Shown piece by piece: positions 15,731 through 23,746 of a stretch of 64,000 nt of DNA; the first letter of the stretch is position 1, and every line of letters begins with the position of its first letter. Made by a program: the position numbers and the translations under genes. Source of the stretch: Nonomuraea thailandensis (lineage in GTDB: Bacteria > Actinomycetota > Actinomycetes > Streptosporangiales > Streptosporangiaceae); contig NZ_JAMZEB010000002.1 in assembly GCF_024172165.1 (NCBI RefSeq), positions 8,654,501 to 8,718,500 of the forward strand. The letters are read 5' to 3'. The notes under the pieces were generated by a model that saw only the letters and a program-made list of their open reading frames with translations, searched no databases and was not told where the DNA came from.

Positions 15731-15739
15731 TTCCCGCGG

Positions 15740-16186
15740 CTAGTCGCAGGCCTTGCCCGTGGTGCCCTGGGCGTTCTGGCCGCCGTTGCCGCCGTTCCAC
15801 TGGATGCTGACGCTGCCCCAGGCGCACATGTTCTTGGCCGCGAGCATGTCGCCCCAGTGACGGCCGCCGTTGCCGGCCCTGAAGCTGAACCGGTTGTGCC
15901 GGCCGTCCGCGGTGTAGACGTTGATGGTGCCGCGCGCGGAGGAGGCGGTCTTGATCTCGGTCCAGTTGGTCTGGCACCGGCCCGACCACATGAGCTTGAT
16001 GGTGCCGAGCTCTCCGTGGACCCGGCTCTTGATCTTGGCGGTCTTCACGACCCTGGCCGAGTTGCCACAGCCCGACCGGTAGGGGTCCTGGTGGTCGTAC
16101 GGCTTGAGCGCGGCCTGGGCCTGCGCTGGCGAACCGGCCAGGAGAGTCACCGCACCTACAGCGATCGCTGCGACTCGACGCATCAC
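15740..16186 (-). CDS. Secreted DUF2690 protein
   Basis: 148 residues with a signal peptide (MMRRVAAIAVGAVTLLAGSPAQAQA). The mature part reads YDHQDPYRSGCGNSARVV, then LGTIKLMWSGRCQTNWTEI, the Cys-containing pattern of DUF2690, a domain found in actinomycete secreted or anchored proteins with no established function. The GTG at 16186 has AAGGAG 10 nt upstream; the ATG immediately after it is the alternative start. The C-terminus is Gly/Asn-rich (WNGGNGGQNAQG) and contains a last Cys. Monocistronic as far as can be seen. Confidence 0.8.
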   Translation of the reverse strand: MMRRVAAIAVGAVTLLAGSPAQAQAALKPYDHQDPYRSGCGNSARVVKTAKIKSRVHGELGTIKLMWSGRCQTNWTEIKTASSARGTINVYTADGRHNRFSFRAGNGGRHWGDMLAAKNMCAWGSVSIQWNGGNGGQNAQGTTGKACD

Positions 16187-16286
16187 GTGGAACCGACTCC
16201 TTCTGTCAGACGACTCTTGCTGGGTGGCGACCCTAGCGAGATCGACTTCGCCCGGCAGGGAACCACGCGCGTCTGTGATCGCACCG

Positions 16287-16796
16287 TTATGGGCGCAGGA
16301 GTTCGGGAATCTCCTGGGTCGCGTACCACATGAGCTCGTGCGCCTCGGCGCCGTCCACCGTGAACCGGGCGTCGTCGTCGCCCTCGTCGGCGGCCGGCAG
16401 CGCGGCGACGGCGGCCTCGATGTCGGGCACCGCGTACTCGTCGTCGATGTGCACGGCGGCCACCTTGGCCAGCGGGATCGGCTCCGCGAGGCGTACCCTG
16501 GCGCGTTCCTCCAGGTCGACTCCGACCGTGGCGGCGCGCTCCGGCACCTCGGCGGCGACCACCACGCGGCGGGGCGCGGCCGGCACGCCGTCGGCGCGGT
16601 CGGCGGCCAGCATGCGCAGCGAGGCGCGGGCCGCCTCGGTCAGCGCGACGTACTCGAGCTCCTCGGTGTCGCCCGAGGCGTACCACTCGATCAGCGCGGG
16701 CGTGACCGCGTAACCGGTCAGCGGAGCCGGGCCCAGCTCCCCGGCCTCGACCGCCGTGGCCAGGGCCGGAAGAGTGCACGGCAGATAGACGCGCAT
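16287..16796 (-). CDS. Uncharacterised conserved actinobacterial protein (DUF6912-like)
   Basis: 169 residues starting MRVYLPCTLPALATAVEAGELG, then GYAVTPALIEWYASGDTEELEYVALTEAARASLRML. It has no signal peptide or membrane segment and an acidic C-terminal half. I recognise the opening as that of a conserved actinobacterial family (DUF6912, from memory). No function is known. GGAAAGG lies 5 nt before the ATG at 16796; a longer frame to 16841 lacks a good ribosome-binding site. Confidence 0.72.
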   Translation of the reverse strand: MRVYLPCTLPALATAVEAGELGPAPLTGYAVTPALIEWYASGDTEELEYVALTEAARASLRMLAADRADGVPAAPRRVVVAAEVPERAATVGVDLEERARVRLAEPIPLAKVAAVHIDDEYAVPDIEAAVAALPAADEGDDDARFTVDGAEAHELMWYATQEIPELLRP

Positions 16797-16892
16797 GACG
16801 AACCTTTCCAACACCTCTGCTGTGGGAAGAGCCTGCCTCACCAGGCCTCCGCCACCCTACTCATGGTGCCTGGTCACGACCGCATCGGCAGG

Positions 16893-17537
16893 CTACTTGC
16901 GCAACGTGAGCCGCAGCACGGTCTCCAGCTCGGCGATGGTCGTGGCCGCGTCGCGGTGGTGGATCCCGGCGATGCCGAGGGCGCGGGCGGCGTCGATGTT
17001 GGCCTCGATGTCGTCGATGAACACGCATTCGGCGCCCGCGAGGCCGATCAGGCCGAGCGCGTGCTGGAAGATGCGCGGCTCGGGCTTGCGCATGCCGACC
17101 TCGCCGGAGATCACGACCGCGTCGAAGACCTCGTCCCAGTCGTCCCGGGGGTAGGTGTTGGACCAGGAGTTGGACAGCAGGCAGGTCTTCACGCCGCTGC
17201 CGCGGACGTCACGCAGCATGTCGTACATGGCCTCGACCCGTTCGAAGCCCGCGAACATGCGCTCCAGCAGCCCCTCGGCCACCGGCGGCACGCCGTCCAG
17301 GGTCAGCAGCCGGGCGGCGAGGTCGCGCTCGAAGGCGGCCCCGTCGATCTCGCCCCTTTCGAGCGCGTGCACGACGCTCTCGCTGTCGCCGCCCCGGTAG
17401 GCGTGGTCGATCATTTCGCGCATCACGGTGTAGTAGCGGTCGGCGTCGATCCTGTCGGCCGCGATCCATCGCGCGATGGAGTCGGAGAGGCTGCTCGTGA
17501 GCACGCCACCCCAGTCGATGAGCACACCCGTAACCAT
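16893..17537 (-). CDS. HAD-IA family hydrolase
   Basis: 214 residues. Motif I is GVLIDWGGVLTSS, motif II is TCLLSNSWSNTYP, motif III is MRKPEPRIFQHAL and motif IV is CVFIDDIEANIDAA, so the catalytic set is complete. The helical cap lies between about 20 and 85. This is the viF-D-wGGVL subgroup of HAD-IA enzymes (epoxide-hydrolase/haloacid type); the substrate is unknown. The ATG at 17537 has no Shine-Dalgarno, and TACCCT lies 7 nt upstream, so a leaderless transcript is plausible. The start at 17558 would add seven residues. Confidence 0.82.
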   Translation of the reverse strand: MVTGVLIDWGGVLTSSLSDSIARWIAADRIDADRYYTVMREMIDHAYRGGDSESVVHALERGEIDGAAFERDLAARLLTLDGVPPVAEGLLERMFAGFERVEAMYDMLRDVRGSGVKTCLLSNSWSNTYPRDDWDEVFDAVVISGEVGMRKPEPRIFQHALGLIGLAGAECVFIDDIEANIDAARALGIAGIHHRDAATTIAELETVLRLTLRK

Positions 17538-17678
17538 CGTTCTAGGGTAGGGCGTCACGGTTGCGACTTTTACCGGAGCTCGCCCCTTAATAAACGGATA
17601 AAACCCTAGAAAAAGGGTGACCGAAATATCCAGTTAAGGTGTTTTTCCAGCGTAAGTCGCTACCCAGAAGGGACCGCC

Positions 17679-18473
17679 GTGCGGACGACGATCCTGATCA
17701 CCTCCCCTGAAGAGTGGACCGCTCCGGGCTCCGAACTCTTCCAATTTCCCCCCATCATCCCCGGTGGACCGGAATGGTTCACCAAACCGATCCTCATCGT
17801 CCTGTTCAGCGCGGTCATCGCCATCGCGCTGTGCTGGGCGGCATTCGCCAAGCCCAAGATCGTGCCACGGGGCTGGCAGAGCATGGGCGAGTACGCCTAC
17901 GACTTCGTACGCGACCAGATCGCCCGGCCCCACCTCGGCAAGGACGCCGACCGCTGGATGGGACTGCTCCTGACGATCTTCCTCACCGTGCTCATCTGGA
18001 ACCTGATGGGCGTCGTCCCGTTCATCCAGTTCCCCGTCGCCGCGCACGTCAACTTCGCGGCAGTGCTGGCGATCTCGGTGTACGTCCTGAAGGTCTACCT
18101 CGGCGTGCGCCACCACGGCGTGCGCGGCTACCTGCGAGGTGTGGTGTACCTGGAGGGCCTGCCCGGCTGGGCGTACGGCATCTACGCTCCGCTCATCCTC
18201 GCCGAGGTCTTCCTCACCTCGCTGTTCACCCACTTCATCCGCCTGTTCGCGAACATGTTCGCGGGCCACCTCCTCGTGGCCTTCTTCAGCTCGGTGGGCT
18301 TCTGGTTCCTGTTCGAGCAGCTCACACCGCTCGGCGCGGGCCTCGGCGTGCTCGGCGTGGCCATGACGATCGTGATCACCGCGTTCGAGATGTTCATCAT
18401 GTTCCTTCAGGCGTTCCTGTTCGCCATGCTCGCCGCGATGTACATCGCCAGCGGGCTGCACGGCTCGCACTGA
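17679..18473 (+). CDS. Solitary F-type ATP synthase subunit a
   Basis: 264 residues with five to six membrane segments. The conserved proton-channel motif is FIRLFANMFAGH, with the essential Arg at residue 188, and the C-terminus has EMFIMFLQAFLFAMLAAMYIASGL, both diagnostic of subunit a. AAGGGA precedes the GTG at 17679. No other ATP synthase gene is nearby: it is flanked by a HAD gene and a convergent glycosidase whose stop is 4 bp away. The complete atp operon is presumably elsewhere, making this a paralogue, unless the a subunit has moved out of the operon. Codon usage looks like that of its neighbours. Confidence 0.9.
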   Translation: MRTTILITSPEEWTAPGSELFQFPPIIPGGPEWFTKPILIVLFSAVIAIALCWAAFAKPKIVPRGWQSMGEYAYDFVRDQIARPHLGKDADRWMGLLLTIFLTVLIWNLMGVVPFIQFPVAAHVNFAAVLAISVYVLKVYLGVRHHGVRGYLRGVVYLEGLPGWAYGIYAPLILAEVFLTSLFTHFIRLFANMFAGHLLVAFFSSVGFWFLFEQLTPLGAGLGVLGVAMTIVITAFEMFIMFLQAFLFAMLAAMYIASGLHGSH

Positions 18474-18477
18474 CCCC

Positions 18478-19782
18478 CTAGGCGCGGGCGGCCAGCTTGC
18501 GGTGCTCAGGCGAGCGCAGCACCTCGGCCGCCCGCTCCGCCGAGGCCACGGGCGCCCCGGTCAGCAGGCCCCGCTTCTGCTTGAGCGTCAGCAGCCGGGT
18601 GACCGACTGGTCGAGGCGCTCCTTGGAGATGCGGCCCGACTTCACCGCCGCCAGCACCGCGTCGTACGCCTTGGGCAGGTCGTTCGGCATGAGCAGCAGG
18701 TCGGCCCCGGCCAGCACGGCCCGCACCGCGATCTCCCCGTCGTCGTACTTCTTGCGCACCCCGCCCATGTTCAGCGCGTCGGTCGAGATCACGCCCTTGA
18801 ACCCGAGCTTCTCCCTGAGCAGCCCGGTCAGGATGGGCTTGGACAGCGTCGCCGGGTCGCCCGACGGGTCCAGCTTGGGGAAGACGATGTGGGCGCTCAT
18901 CACCGCGTCCACCCCGGCGTCGATCGCGGCCTTGAACGGCGGCGCGTCGATGCGCTCCCACTCCGCCCTGGTGTGCTTGATCACCGGCAGCCCCGTGTGG
19001 CTGTCGACGGACGTGTCACCGTGCCCCGGGAAATGCTTGGCGGTGGCGGCGATCTTCGCCTCGCCGAACCCCTTGACCGCCGCGGCCACCATCCTGGCCA
19101 CCTTCTGCGGGTCGTCGCCGAAGGCGCGGCGGCCGATGACGGGGTTGCGCGGGTTGACGTTCACGTCGGCGACCGGCGCGAAGTCGAGGTTGACGCCGAG
19201 CGCGCCCAGCTCCTCACCTGTCGCCCTGGCCACCTGCCGCGACAGGTCCGTGTCCTTGGTCGCGCCGATCTCCGACGCGCCGGGGAAGTCGGTCATGAGC
19301 GCGGACATCCTGGAGACCAGGCCGTTCTCCTGGTCGGTGCCGATCAGCAGCGGGACCTCCTTCGAGGCCCGCTGCATGCCGTTGTTGAGGCCGACGACCT
19401 GGGCGGTGCTCTTGACGTTGTGCGGGAACAGGATCACGCCGCCGAGGTGGTATTTCGCGATCACCTTGGCCGGGGTCCGGGCGGCGTACCTGGCCTGGTT
19501 CTCGCCGGAGACCGTGTCGGCGGCGGTGCCGTACAGGACGGGCATGAAGAGCTGGCCGACCTTCTCCTCCACGCTCATCCTCCCCAGCACCCGCTGCACC
19601 GGGCTCTGCTGCGGGGCCGTGGTCGCCGGAGCGGAGGACGTGGTCGCCGACGTGCCGGCCGACGTGGTGGCGGGTGGGGCCGCCTTGCCTCCGGTCGGCC
19701 CCACCTCCGCCGAGCCGTCGCCACCGCCGCACGCGGTGAGCGCGATCACCAGGAGCCCTGTCGTACCGATCCGTCCAAACAT
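18478..19782 (-). CDS. nagZ: Beta-N-acetylhexosaminidase, GH3 family lipoprotein (NagZ type)
   Basis: 434 residues. The N-terminus MFGRIGTTGLLVIALTAC is a lipoprotein signal with lipobox LTAC, followed by a Thr/Ser/Ala/Pro linker (25-60). The GH3 catalytic domain carries VGQLFMPVLYG, KHFPGHGDTSVDSHTGLP with the catalytic His loop, and the nucleophile Asp in GVISTDALNM. The family releases GlcNAc from muropeptides or chitin fragments. Here the enzyme sits on the outer face of the membrane, 39 bp downstream of ptsI on the same strand, so it may feed the amino-sugar PTS encoded with it. Confidence 0.9.
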   Translation of the reverse strand: MFGRIGTTGLLVIALTACGGGDGSAEVGPTGGKAAPPATTSAGTSATTSSAPATTAPQQSPVQRVLGRMSVEEKVGQLFMPVLYGTAADTVSGENQARYAARTPAKVIAKYHLGGVILFPHNVKSTAQVVGLNNGMQRASKEVPLLIGTDQENGLVSRMSALMTDFPGASEIGATKDTDLSRQVARATGEELGALGVNLDFAPVADVNVNPRNPVIGRRAFGDDPQKVARMVAAAVKGFGEAKIAATAKHFPGHGDTSVDSHTGLPVIKHTRAEWERIDAPPFKAAIDAGVDAVMSAHIVFPKLDPSGDPATLSKPILTGLLREKLGFKGVISTDALNMGGVRKKYDDGEIAVRAVLAGADLLLMPNDLPKAYDAVLAAVKSGRISKERLDQSVTRLLTLKQKRGLLTGAPVASAERAAEVLRSPEHRKLAARA

Positions 19783-19821
19783 GACTCCAAAGGTATCCAG
19801 ATGACGACCCGCCCGGGCCGG

Positions 19822-21483
19822 CTACAGCCCCAACCTGTCGAGACCTGGCAGGTGGAGGCGGGCCTCGGCCTTCGCATCGGCCGCCGAAGACCCGGTGCGG
19901 GCCGCCTCGGCCGCCGCCTCGCACTGCTCCATCGTGTGCGCCGCGAGCCCGGCGCGCACGGCGGCCAGCGCGGAGGGCGCCATCGACAACGACGAGACCC
20001 CGAGCCCGGCCAGCACGCAGGCCAGGGCCGGATCGGCGGCGGCCTCGCCGCAGATCCCGCACGGCTTGCCGGCCCGCGCCGCCGCGACGGCCGTGGCGGC
20101 GACCAGGTCGAGCAGGGCGGGCTGCCAGGGGTCGTGCATCGCGCTGACGGCGCCGAGCTGGCGGTCGGCGGCGAAGGTGTACTGGCTCAGGTCGTTGGTG
20201 CCGATGGAGACGAAGTCGACCATGGCCAGCAGGTCGGCGGCCCGCAGCGCGGCGGACGGGATCTCGATCATCACGCCGACGTCGTCCAGCCCCTTGTCGT
20301 GGCACTCCCTGGCGAACCAGGCGGCCTCCTCGGCCGTGGCCACCATCGGCGCCATCACGGCGGCCCCGCCGGCCGCGGCCACCGCGCGGAGCTGGACGTC
20401 CATCACCTCGGGGAAACGCGCGAACCTGCGCAGGCCCCGCTCTCCCAGCGCCGGGTTCGGCTCGGTGGCCGCGGGCAGGAACGCCAGCGGCTTGTCCGCG
20501 CCGCCGTCGAGCGTGCGCACCACCACCTTGCCGCCGGGGAACGCCTCCAGCGCCGCCCGGTAGGCGCGCTCCTGCTCCTCGGCGGAGGGGGGCTCCGGCC
20601 TGTCGAGGAAGAGGAACTCGGTCCGGTACAGGCCGATGCCCTCGGCGCCCGCGGCCACGGCGGCGTCGAGCTCGGCCGGGCCGCCCACGTTGGCCAGCAG
20701 CGGCACGGGGTGCCCGTCGGCCGTCACGCCCGGCCCCGTCCACGACGCGAGCACCGCCTGGCGCGCCGTGGCGGCGCCGACCGCGTCGGCCACGTCGGAG
20801 GCGGCGGGCTCCACGCGCACGTCGCCGGAGGTGCCGTCCACCATCACCCGCACCCCGTCCGGGATGCGGGTGGCGCCGGGACAGGCCACGACGGCGGGCA
20901 CGCCCATCGACCTGGCCATGATCGCGGTATGGCTGGTCGGGCCGCCCTCCTCGGTGACGAACGCGACCACGTCGTCCCTGGACAGCAGCGCGGTGTCGGC
21001 GGGGGCGAGATCCCTGGCGACCAGCACGTACGGCTCCGCGGGCGCCATCGGCAGCCCCGGCATGGCCTGCCCGGTGAGCGACGCGATCACGCGGTCCCTG
21101 ATGTCACCGAGGTCGGCGGCCCGCTCGCCCAGGTATCCGCCGGACCCCTGCAGCACGGTCCGGTACTTCGTGAAGGCCTCGAAGACCGCCCTGGGGGCGG
21201 CCAGACCGCGGTCGATCAGTGATCTCACCTTCACGACCAGACCGGGATCCTCGGCCATCAGCGCCTGCGCCTTGAGAATCTCTCCGGCCTCGCCGCCCGC
21301 CTGGTTGCCGCGGGCCTCCAGCTCGCCCGCGACCTGCGTGAGCGCGGCCATCGCGCGCTCCTTCTCCTGCTCCGCCTCACCGGTGTAGGTGGCGCCCTCG
21401 GGGGGTTCGGGCACAGAGACGGTCAGTACGTACGAGGGGCCGTGCCCGATGCCCGGGCTGACCCCCACCCCCCGGAGGTTCAT
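19822..21483 (-). CDS. ptsI: PTS enzyme I (phosphoenolpyruvate-protein phosphotransferase)
   Basis: 553 residues. The phosphohistidine motif GGPTSHTAIMAR places the active His at H185. The PEP-binding barrel shows RTEFLFLDR, VRTLDGGADKPL, RFARFPEVMDVQLRAV, MIEIPSAAL, FVSIGTNDLSQYTFAADR and GICGEAAADP, all conserved. It takes phosphate from PEP and gives it to HPr. The ATG at 21483 overlaps the HPr stop by 4 nt. It is part of the cluster with HPr, EIIA, EIIB and the glycosidase. Confidence 0.96.
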   Translation of the reverse strand: MNLRGVGVSPGIGHGPSYVLTVSVPEPPEGATYTGEAEQEKERAMAALTQVAGELEARGNQAGGEAGEILKAQALMAEDPGLVVKVRSLIDRGLAAPRAVFEAFTKYRTVLQGSGGYLGERAADLGDIRDRVIASLTGQAMPGLPMAPAEPYVLVARDLAPADTALLSRDDVVAFVTEEGGPTSHTAIMARSMGVPAVVACPGATRIPDGVRVMVDGTSGDVRVEPAASDVADAVGAATARQAVLASWTGPGVTADGHPVPLLANVGGPAELDAAVAAGAEGIGLYRTEFLFLDRPEPPSAEEQERAYRAALEAFPGGKVVVRTLDGGADKPLAFLPAATEPNPALGERGLRRFARFPEVMDVQLRAVAAAGGAAVMAPMVATAEEAAWFARECHDKGLDDVGVMIEIPSAALRAADLLAMVDFVSIGTNDLSQYTFAADRQLGAVSAMHDPWQPALLDLVAATAVAAARAGKPCGICGEAAADPALACVLAGLGVSSLSMAPSALAAVRAGLAAHTMEQCEAAAEAARTGSSAADAKAEARLHLPGLDRLGL

Positions 21484-21740
21484 GGCGTACTGGCTATCTT
21501 CGCCAGCTCGTCGAGCACCTCGTCGGCGCCCTCGCCCTCCGCGCTGATCACGACGGACTCGCCCTGGCGGACGTCCAGCGCCATGATCGCAAGGATGCTC
21601 TTGCCGTTGACCGGCCCACCGCCGTGGGACTTCGCCACCGTGATGTCCATCGGGGCCAGCTTGGCCCGCTGGACGAACGTCGCCGCGGGACGGGCGTGCA
21701 GCCCTACCTCCGCCGCCACGGTGACCTTGCGCTCACCCAT
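21480..21740 (-). CDS. ptsH: PTS phosphocarrier protein HPr
   Basis: 86 residues. EVGLHARPAATFVQRA carries the phospho-acceptor His15, and VNGKSILAIMALDVRQG the regulatory Ser site region. AAGGAGGAG precedes the ATG. It relays phosphate from EI to EIIA. Its gene is coupled to ptsI by an ATGA overlap, and a palindrome resembling a DasR site lies 22 bp upstream. Confidence 0.96.
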   Translation of the reverse strand: MGERKVTVAAEVGLHARPAATFVQRAKLAPMDITVAKSHGGGPVNGKSILAIMALDVRQGESVVISAEGEGADEVLDELAKIASTP

Positions 21741-21761
21741 CTTGCTGCTCCTCCTTCTCGT

Positions 21762-21777
21762 GCCGGTCCAGACCGGC
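21762..21777. promoter_or_regulatory. DasR-like inverted repeat upstream of ptsH
   Basis: GCCGGTC, CA, GACCGGC: perfect 7-bp arms. The central CGGTCCAGACCG matches 9 of 12 positions of the TGGTCTAGACCA core of the DasR responsive element known from Streptomyces. It lies 22 bp before the ptsH start, where a repressor would block transcription. Binding is inferred. Confidence 0.45.
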
Positions 21778-21855
21778 CGGCCATCTCCGTCATCGCGGTA
21801 AACACGGACAACCCGTTCATTGTGCCGGGTGAGGCCGACCTCCGGCGAACGGCCG

Positions 21856-22302
21856 CTATCCCCATCTGAAGAGCTCGTCCCCGACGTGCACCGACCCCTC
21901 CGCTACCCCGGTGAGCTCGTCGGAAAGCGCGTCGAGCGCGACGACCGGGCAGACCGGCGAGCGGCCGCCCGCCTCGATGGCCGACGGGTCCCAGGCGACC
22001 ACCGGCTGGCCGGCGCTGACCCTGTCGCCCTCCGCCGCCAGGAGCTGGAACCCCGCCCCCTTGAGCTGGACCGTGTCGATCCCCAGGTGCACCAGCACGC
22101 CCTTGCCGTCGTCCCCCACGATGACGTACGCGTGCGGGTGCAGCTTCATGATTTTTCCCGCTATGGGGGCCACGGCCTTGCCTGGCCCCCGCAGCGGGTC
22201 GATCGCCGTTCCCGGCCCCACCATGCCCGCGGAGAACACCGGATCGGGCACGGCCGCCAGCCCCACAGCCGTCCCCTCCATCGGGGCGAGAACAGTCGTC
22301 AT
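21856..22302 (-). CDS. crr: PTS glucose/amino-sugar EIIA component
   Basis: 148 residues from the ATG at 22302 (GAGGG 7 nt upstream). An in-frame ATG at 22326 would overlap the EIIB gene and has no usable spacing. GKIMKLHPHAYVIV and GVLVHLGIDTVQLKG hold the two catalytic histidines (H57, H72) of the EIIA-Glc/Crr fold. It is a free-standing soluble EIIA that passes phosphate from HPr to the separate EIIB. The 10-bp gap to EIIB shows co-transcription. Confidence 0.93.
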   Translation of the reverse strand: MTTVLAPMEGTAVGLAAVPDPVFSAGMVGPGTAIDPLRGPGKAVAPIAGKIMKLHPHAYVIVGDDGKGVLVHLGIDTVQLKGAGFQLLAAEGDRVSAGQPVVAWDPSAIEAGGRSPVCPVVALDALSDELTGVAEGSVHVGDELFRWG

Positions 22303-22312
22303 GGTCTCGCCC

Positions 22313-22549
22313 TCAGCCGATGACATCCTCGATGTCGCTGGCGATCGTGTCCGCCTCCGGCCCGACGACGACCTGCACCACGTTGCCCGCGGCCATCACG
22401 CCGTGCGCGCCCGCCGCCCTGAGCGCCGGCTGGTCGACCTTCGAGGCGTCGCGCACCTCCGTACGCAGGCGGGTGATGCAGGGCTCGATGTCGATGATGT
22501 TGTCGGCGCCGCCCAGCGCGGCGATGATCGCGTTCACGTCCGCCGCCAT
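22313..22549 (-). CDS. PTS EIIB component (free-standing, N-acetylglucosamine/glucose family)
   Basis: 78 residues. IIDIEPCITRLRTEV places the phospho-acceptor Cys at C24, the signature of the glucose/GlcNAc EIIB family. It is a separate small protein, like NagF of Streptomyces coelicolor, which serves permeases lacking a fused B domain. GGGAGG precedes the ATG by 5 nt. Its partners are the two EIIC proteins at 24738-27408, which also lack a B domain. Confidence 0.93.
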   Translation of the reverse strand: MAADVNAIIAALGGADNIIDIEPCITRLRTEVRDASKVDQPALRAAGAHGVMAAGNVVQVVVGPEADTIASDIEDVIG

Positions 22550-22576
22550 CCGGTCCTCCCTAGGATTAGCACTCTG

Positions 22577-22590
22577 ACCAGGCTAGATCA
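22577..22590. promoter_or_regulatory. Weak DasR-like site upstream of the EIIB gene
   Basis: On the minus strand the sequence reads TGATCTAGCCTGGT, 10 of 14 positions of the DasR element core, 28 bp before the EIIB start and touching the stop codon of the SIS gene. Symmetry is poor, so the assignment rests mainly on location. Confidence 0.3.
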
Positions 22591-23622
22591 GTCGGTCTGG
22601 GTGACCTTGTTCAGGCCCCGCGGCGCGTCGGGGTCGATGCCGAGCCTGCGGGCCAGCGCCTCGGTGAGGAGCTGGCCGGGGACGATCAGGCCCATGGGGG
22701 CCAGCCACTCGGGCAGATCGGGGCCGTTCAGCGCGGCCGTGCCCGCCTGGGCGAGCGCGCCGCCCCCGCCGATCGTGTACGCCGCCGCGCCCGCGGCCAC
22801 CACCCGCTCGGCCAGCGCGATCGTGCCCTGGAGGGTCGGGCTGTGCTCGGCGGCCACCAGCAGCGCCGGCGTGTCGGCGTCCACCACGGCGATGGGGCCG
22901 TGCAGCAGGTCGGCGTACGACAGGCCCATGGCGTGCAGGTAGCAGGCCTCCTTGAGCTTCAGCGCGGTCTCCAGCGCCGTCGAGAACGCCAGCCCGCGCC
23001 CGGACACGACCACGCCCTGCTTGTCGGCCAGCCCCTCGACCACGGCCTCGATGTCCCCGGGCTCCGCGATCAGCTTCTCCACGGCCTCGGGCACCCGCCG
23101 CAGCTCGCCGGCGTCCACGTCCGCGCCCAGCCCGATCGCGAGCACGGCCAGGGCGGCGAGCTGCGTCGTGTACGTCTTGGTCGCGGGCACGGCCTTCTCC
23201 TCGCCGGCCACCGTGCACAGGGCGATGTCGGCGGCCTGCGCGAGCGGGCTGTCCTCGCCGCCGTTCGTGACGCCGACGGTGCGCGCCCCGCAGTCCTTCG
23301 CCCAGGCCAGGGTCTCGACGATCTCCTCGGTGCGCCCGGACTGCGAGATGGCCACGGCCAGCACGCCGTCGAGATCGAGCTTGCGCCTGTACGTGGTCGC
23401 GATCGACGGGGCGGCCAGCGCGGACAGGCGTCCGGCGTGCGCCTCGACCAGGTAGCGCCCGTACACTGCTGCGTTGTCGGAGGTGCCGCGCGCGATGAAC
23501 AGCAGCTGGCGGGTCTGCTCGCCCATGGCCCTGATCTCGTCGATCTTGGGGAGCAGGGAGTCGAGTGTGGCCCGCAGCGCGGTCGGCTGCTCGGCGATCT
23601 CGCTGCGCATCTTGGTGGTCAT
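22588..23622 (-). CDS. SIS-domain sugar-phosphate isomerase/deaminase (GlmS isomerase-like, possible glucosamine-6-phosphate deaminase)
   Basis: 344 residues with two SIS domains. The first shows FIARGTSDNAAVYGRYLVE and VLAVAISQSGRTEEIVETLAWAK; the second shows VVVSGRGLAFSTALETALKLKEACYLHAMGLSYADLLHGPIAVVD, as in the isomerase half of GlmS and in AgaS/NagB-II deaminases. There is no glutaminase domain. In this operon with an amino-sugar PTS, conversion of GlcN-6-P to fructose-6-P is the likely role (inference). No nagA deacetylase is present in the window. It is divergent from the DasR-like gene across the 22-bp palindrome. Confidence 0.85.
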   Translation of the reverse strand: MTTKMRSEIAEQPTALRATLDSLLPKIDEIRAMGEQTRQLLFIARGTSDNAAVYGRYLVEAHAGRLSALAAPSIATTYRRKLDLDGVLAVAISQSGRTEEIVETLAWAKDCGARTVGVTNGGEDSPLAQAADIALCTVAGEEKAVPATKTYTTQLAALAVLAIGLGADVDAGELRRVPEAVEKLIAEPGDIEAVVEGLADKQGVVVSGRGLAFSTALETALKLKEACYLHAMGLSYADLLHGPIAVVDADTPALLVAAEHSPTLQGTIALAERVVAAGAAAYTIGGGGALAQAGTAALNGPDLPEWLAPMGLIVPGQLLTEALARRLGIDPDAPRGLNKVTQTD

Positions 23623-23678
23623 CTTCGGCTCATCCCTCGGGTCATTGCGGTTCAGACTTGACCGTCTTTCGCGACATG

Positions 23679-23700
23679 TGGTCTAGTCCGGACTAGACCA
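23679..23700. promoter_or_regulatory. Perfect 22-bp palindrome: double DasR-type operator
   Basis: TGGTCTAGTCC followed directly by its reverse complement GGACTAGACCA. Each end gives a 12-bp match (10 of 12) to the TGGTCTAGACCA core of the Streptomyces DasR site. The two matches overlap in the middle and are offset by 10 bp, one helical turn. It lies 57 bp before the SIS start and 47 bp before the dasR start, so one element can control both directions. Confidence 0.75.
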
Positions 23701-23746
23701 GTACGAACCATAGCCCATTGCCCAGGTAGAGACGAGGGGAGGATCC

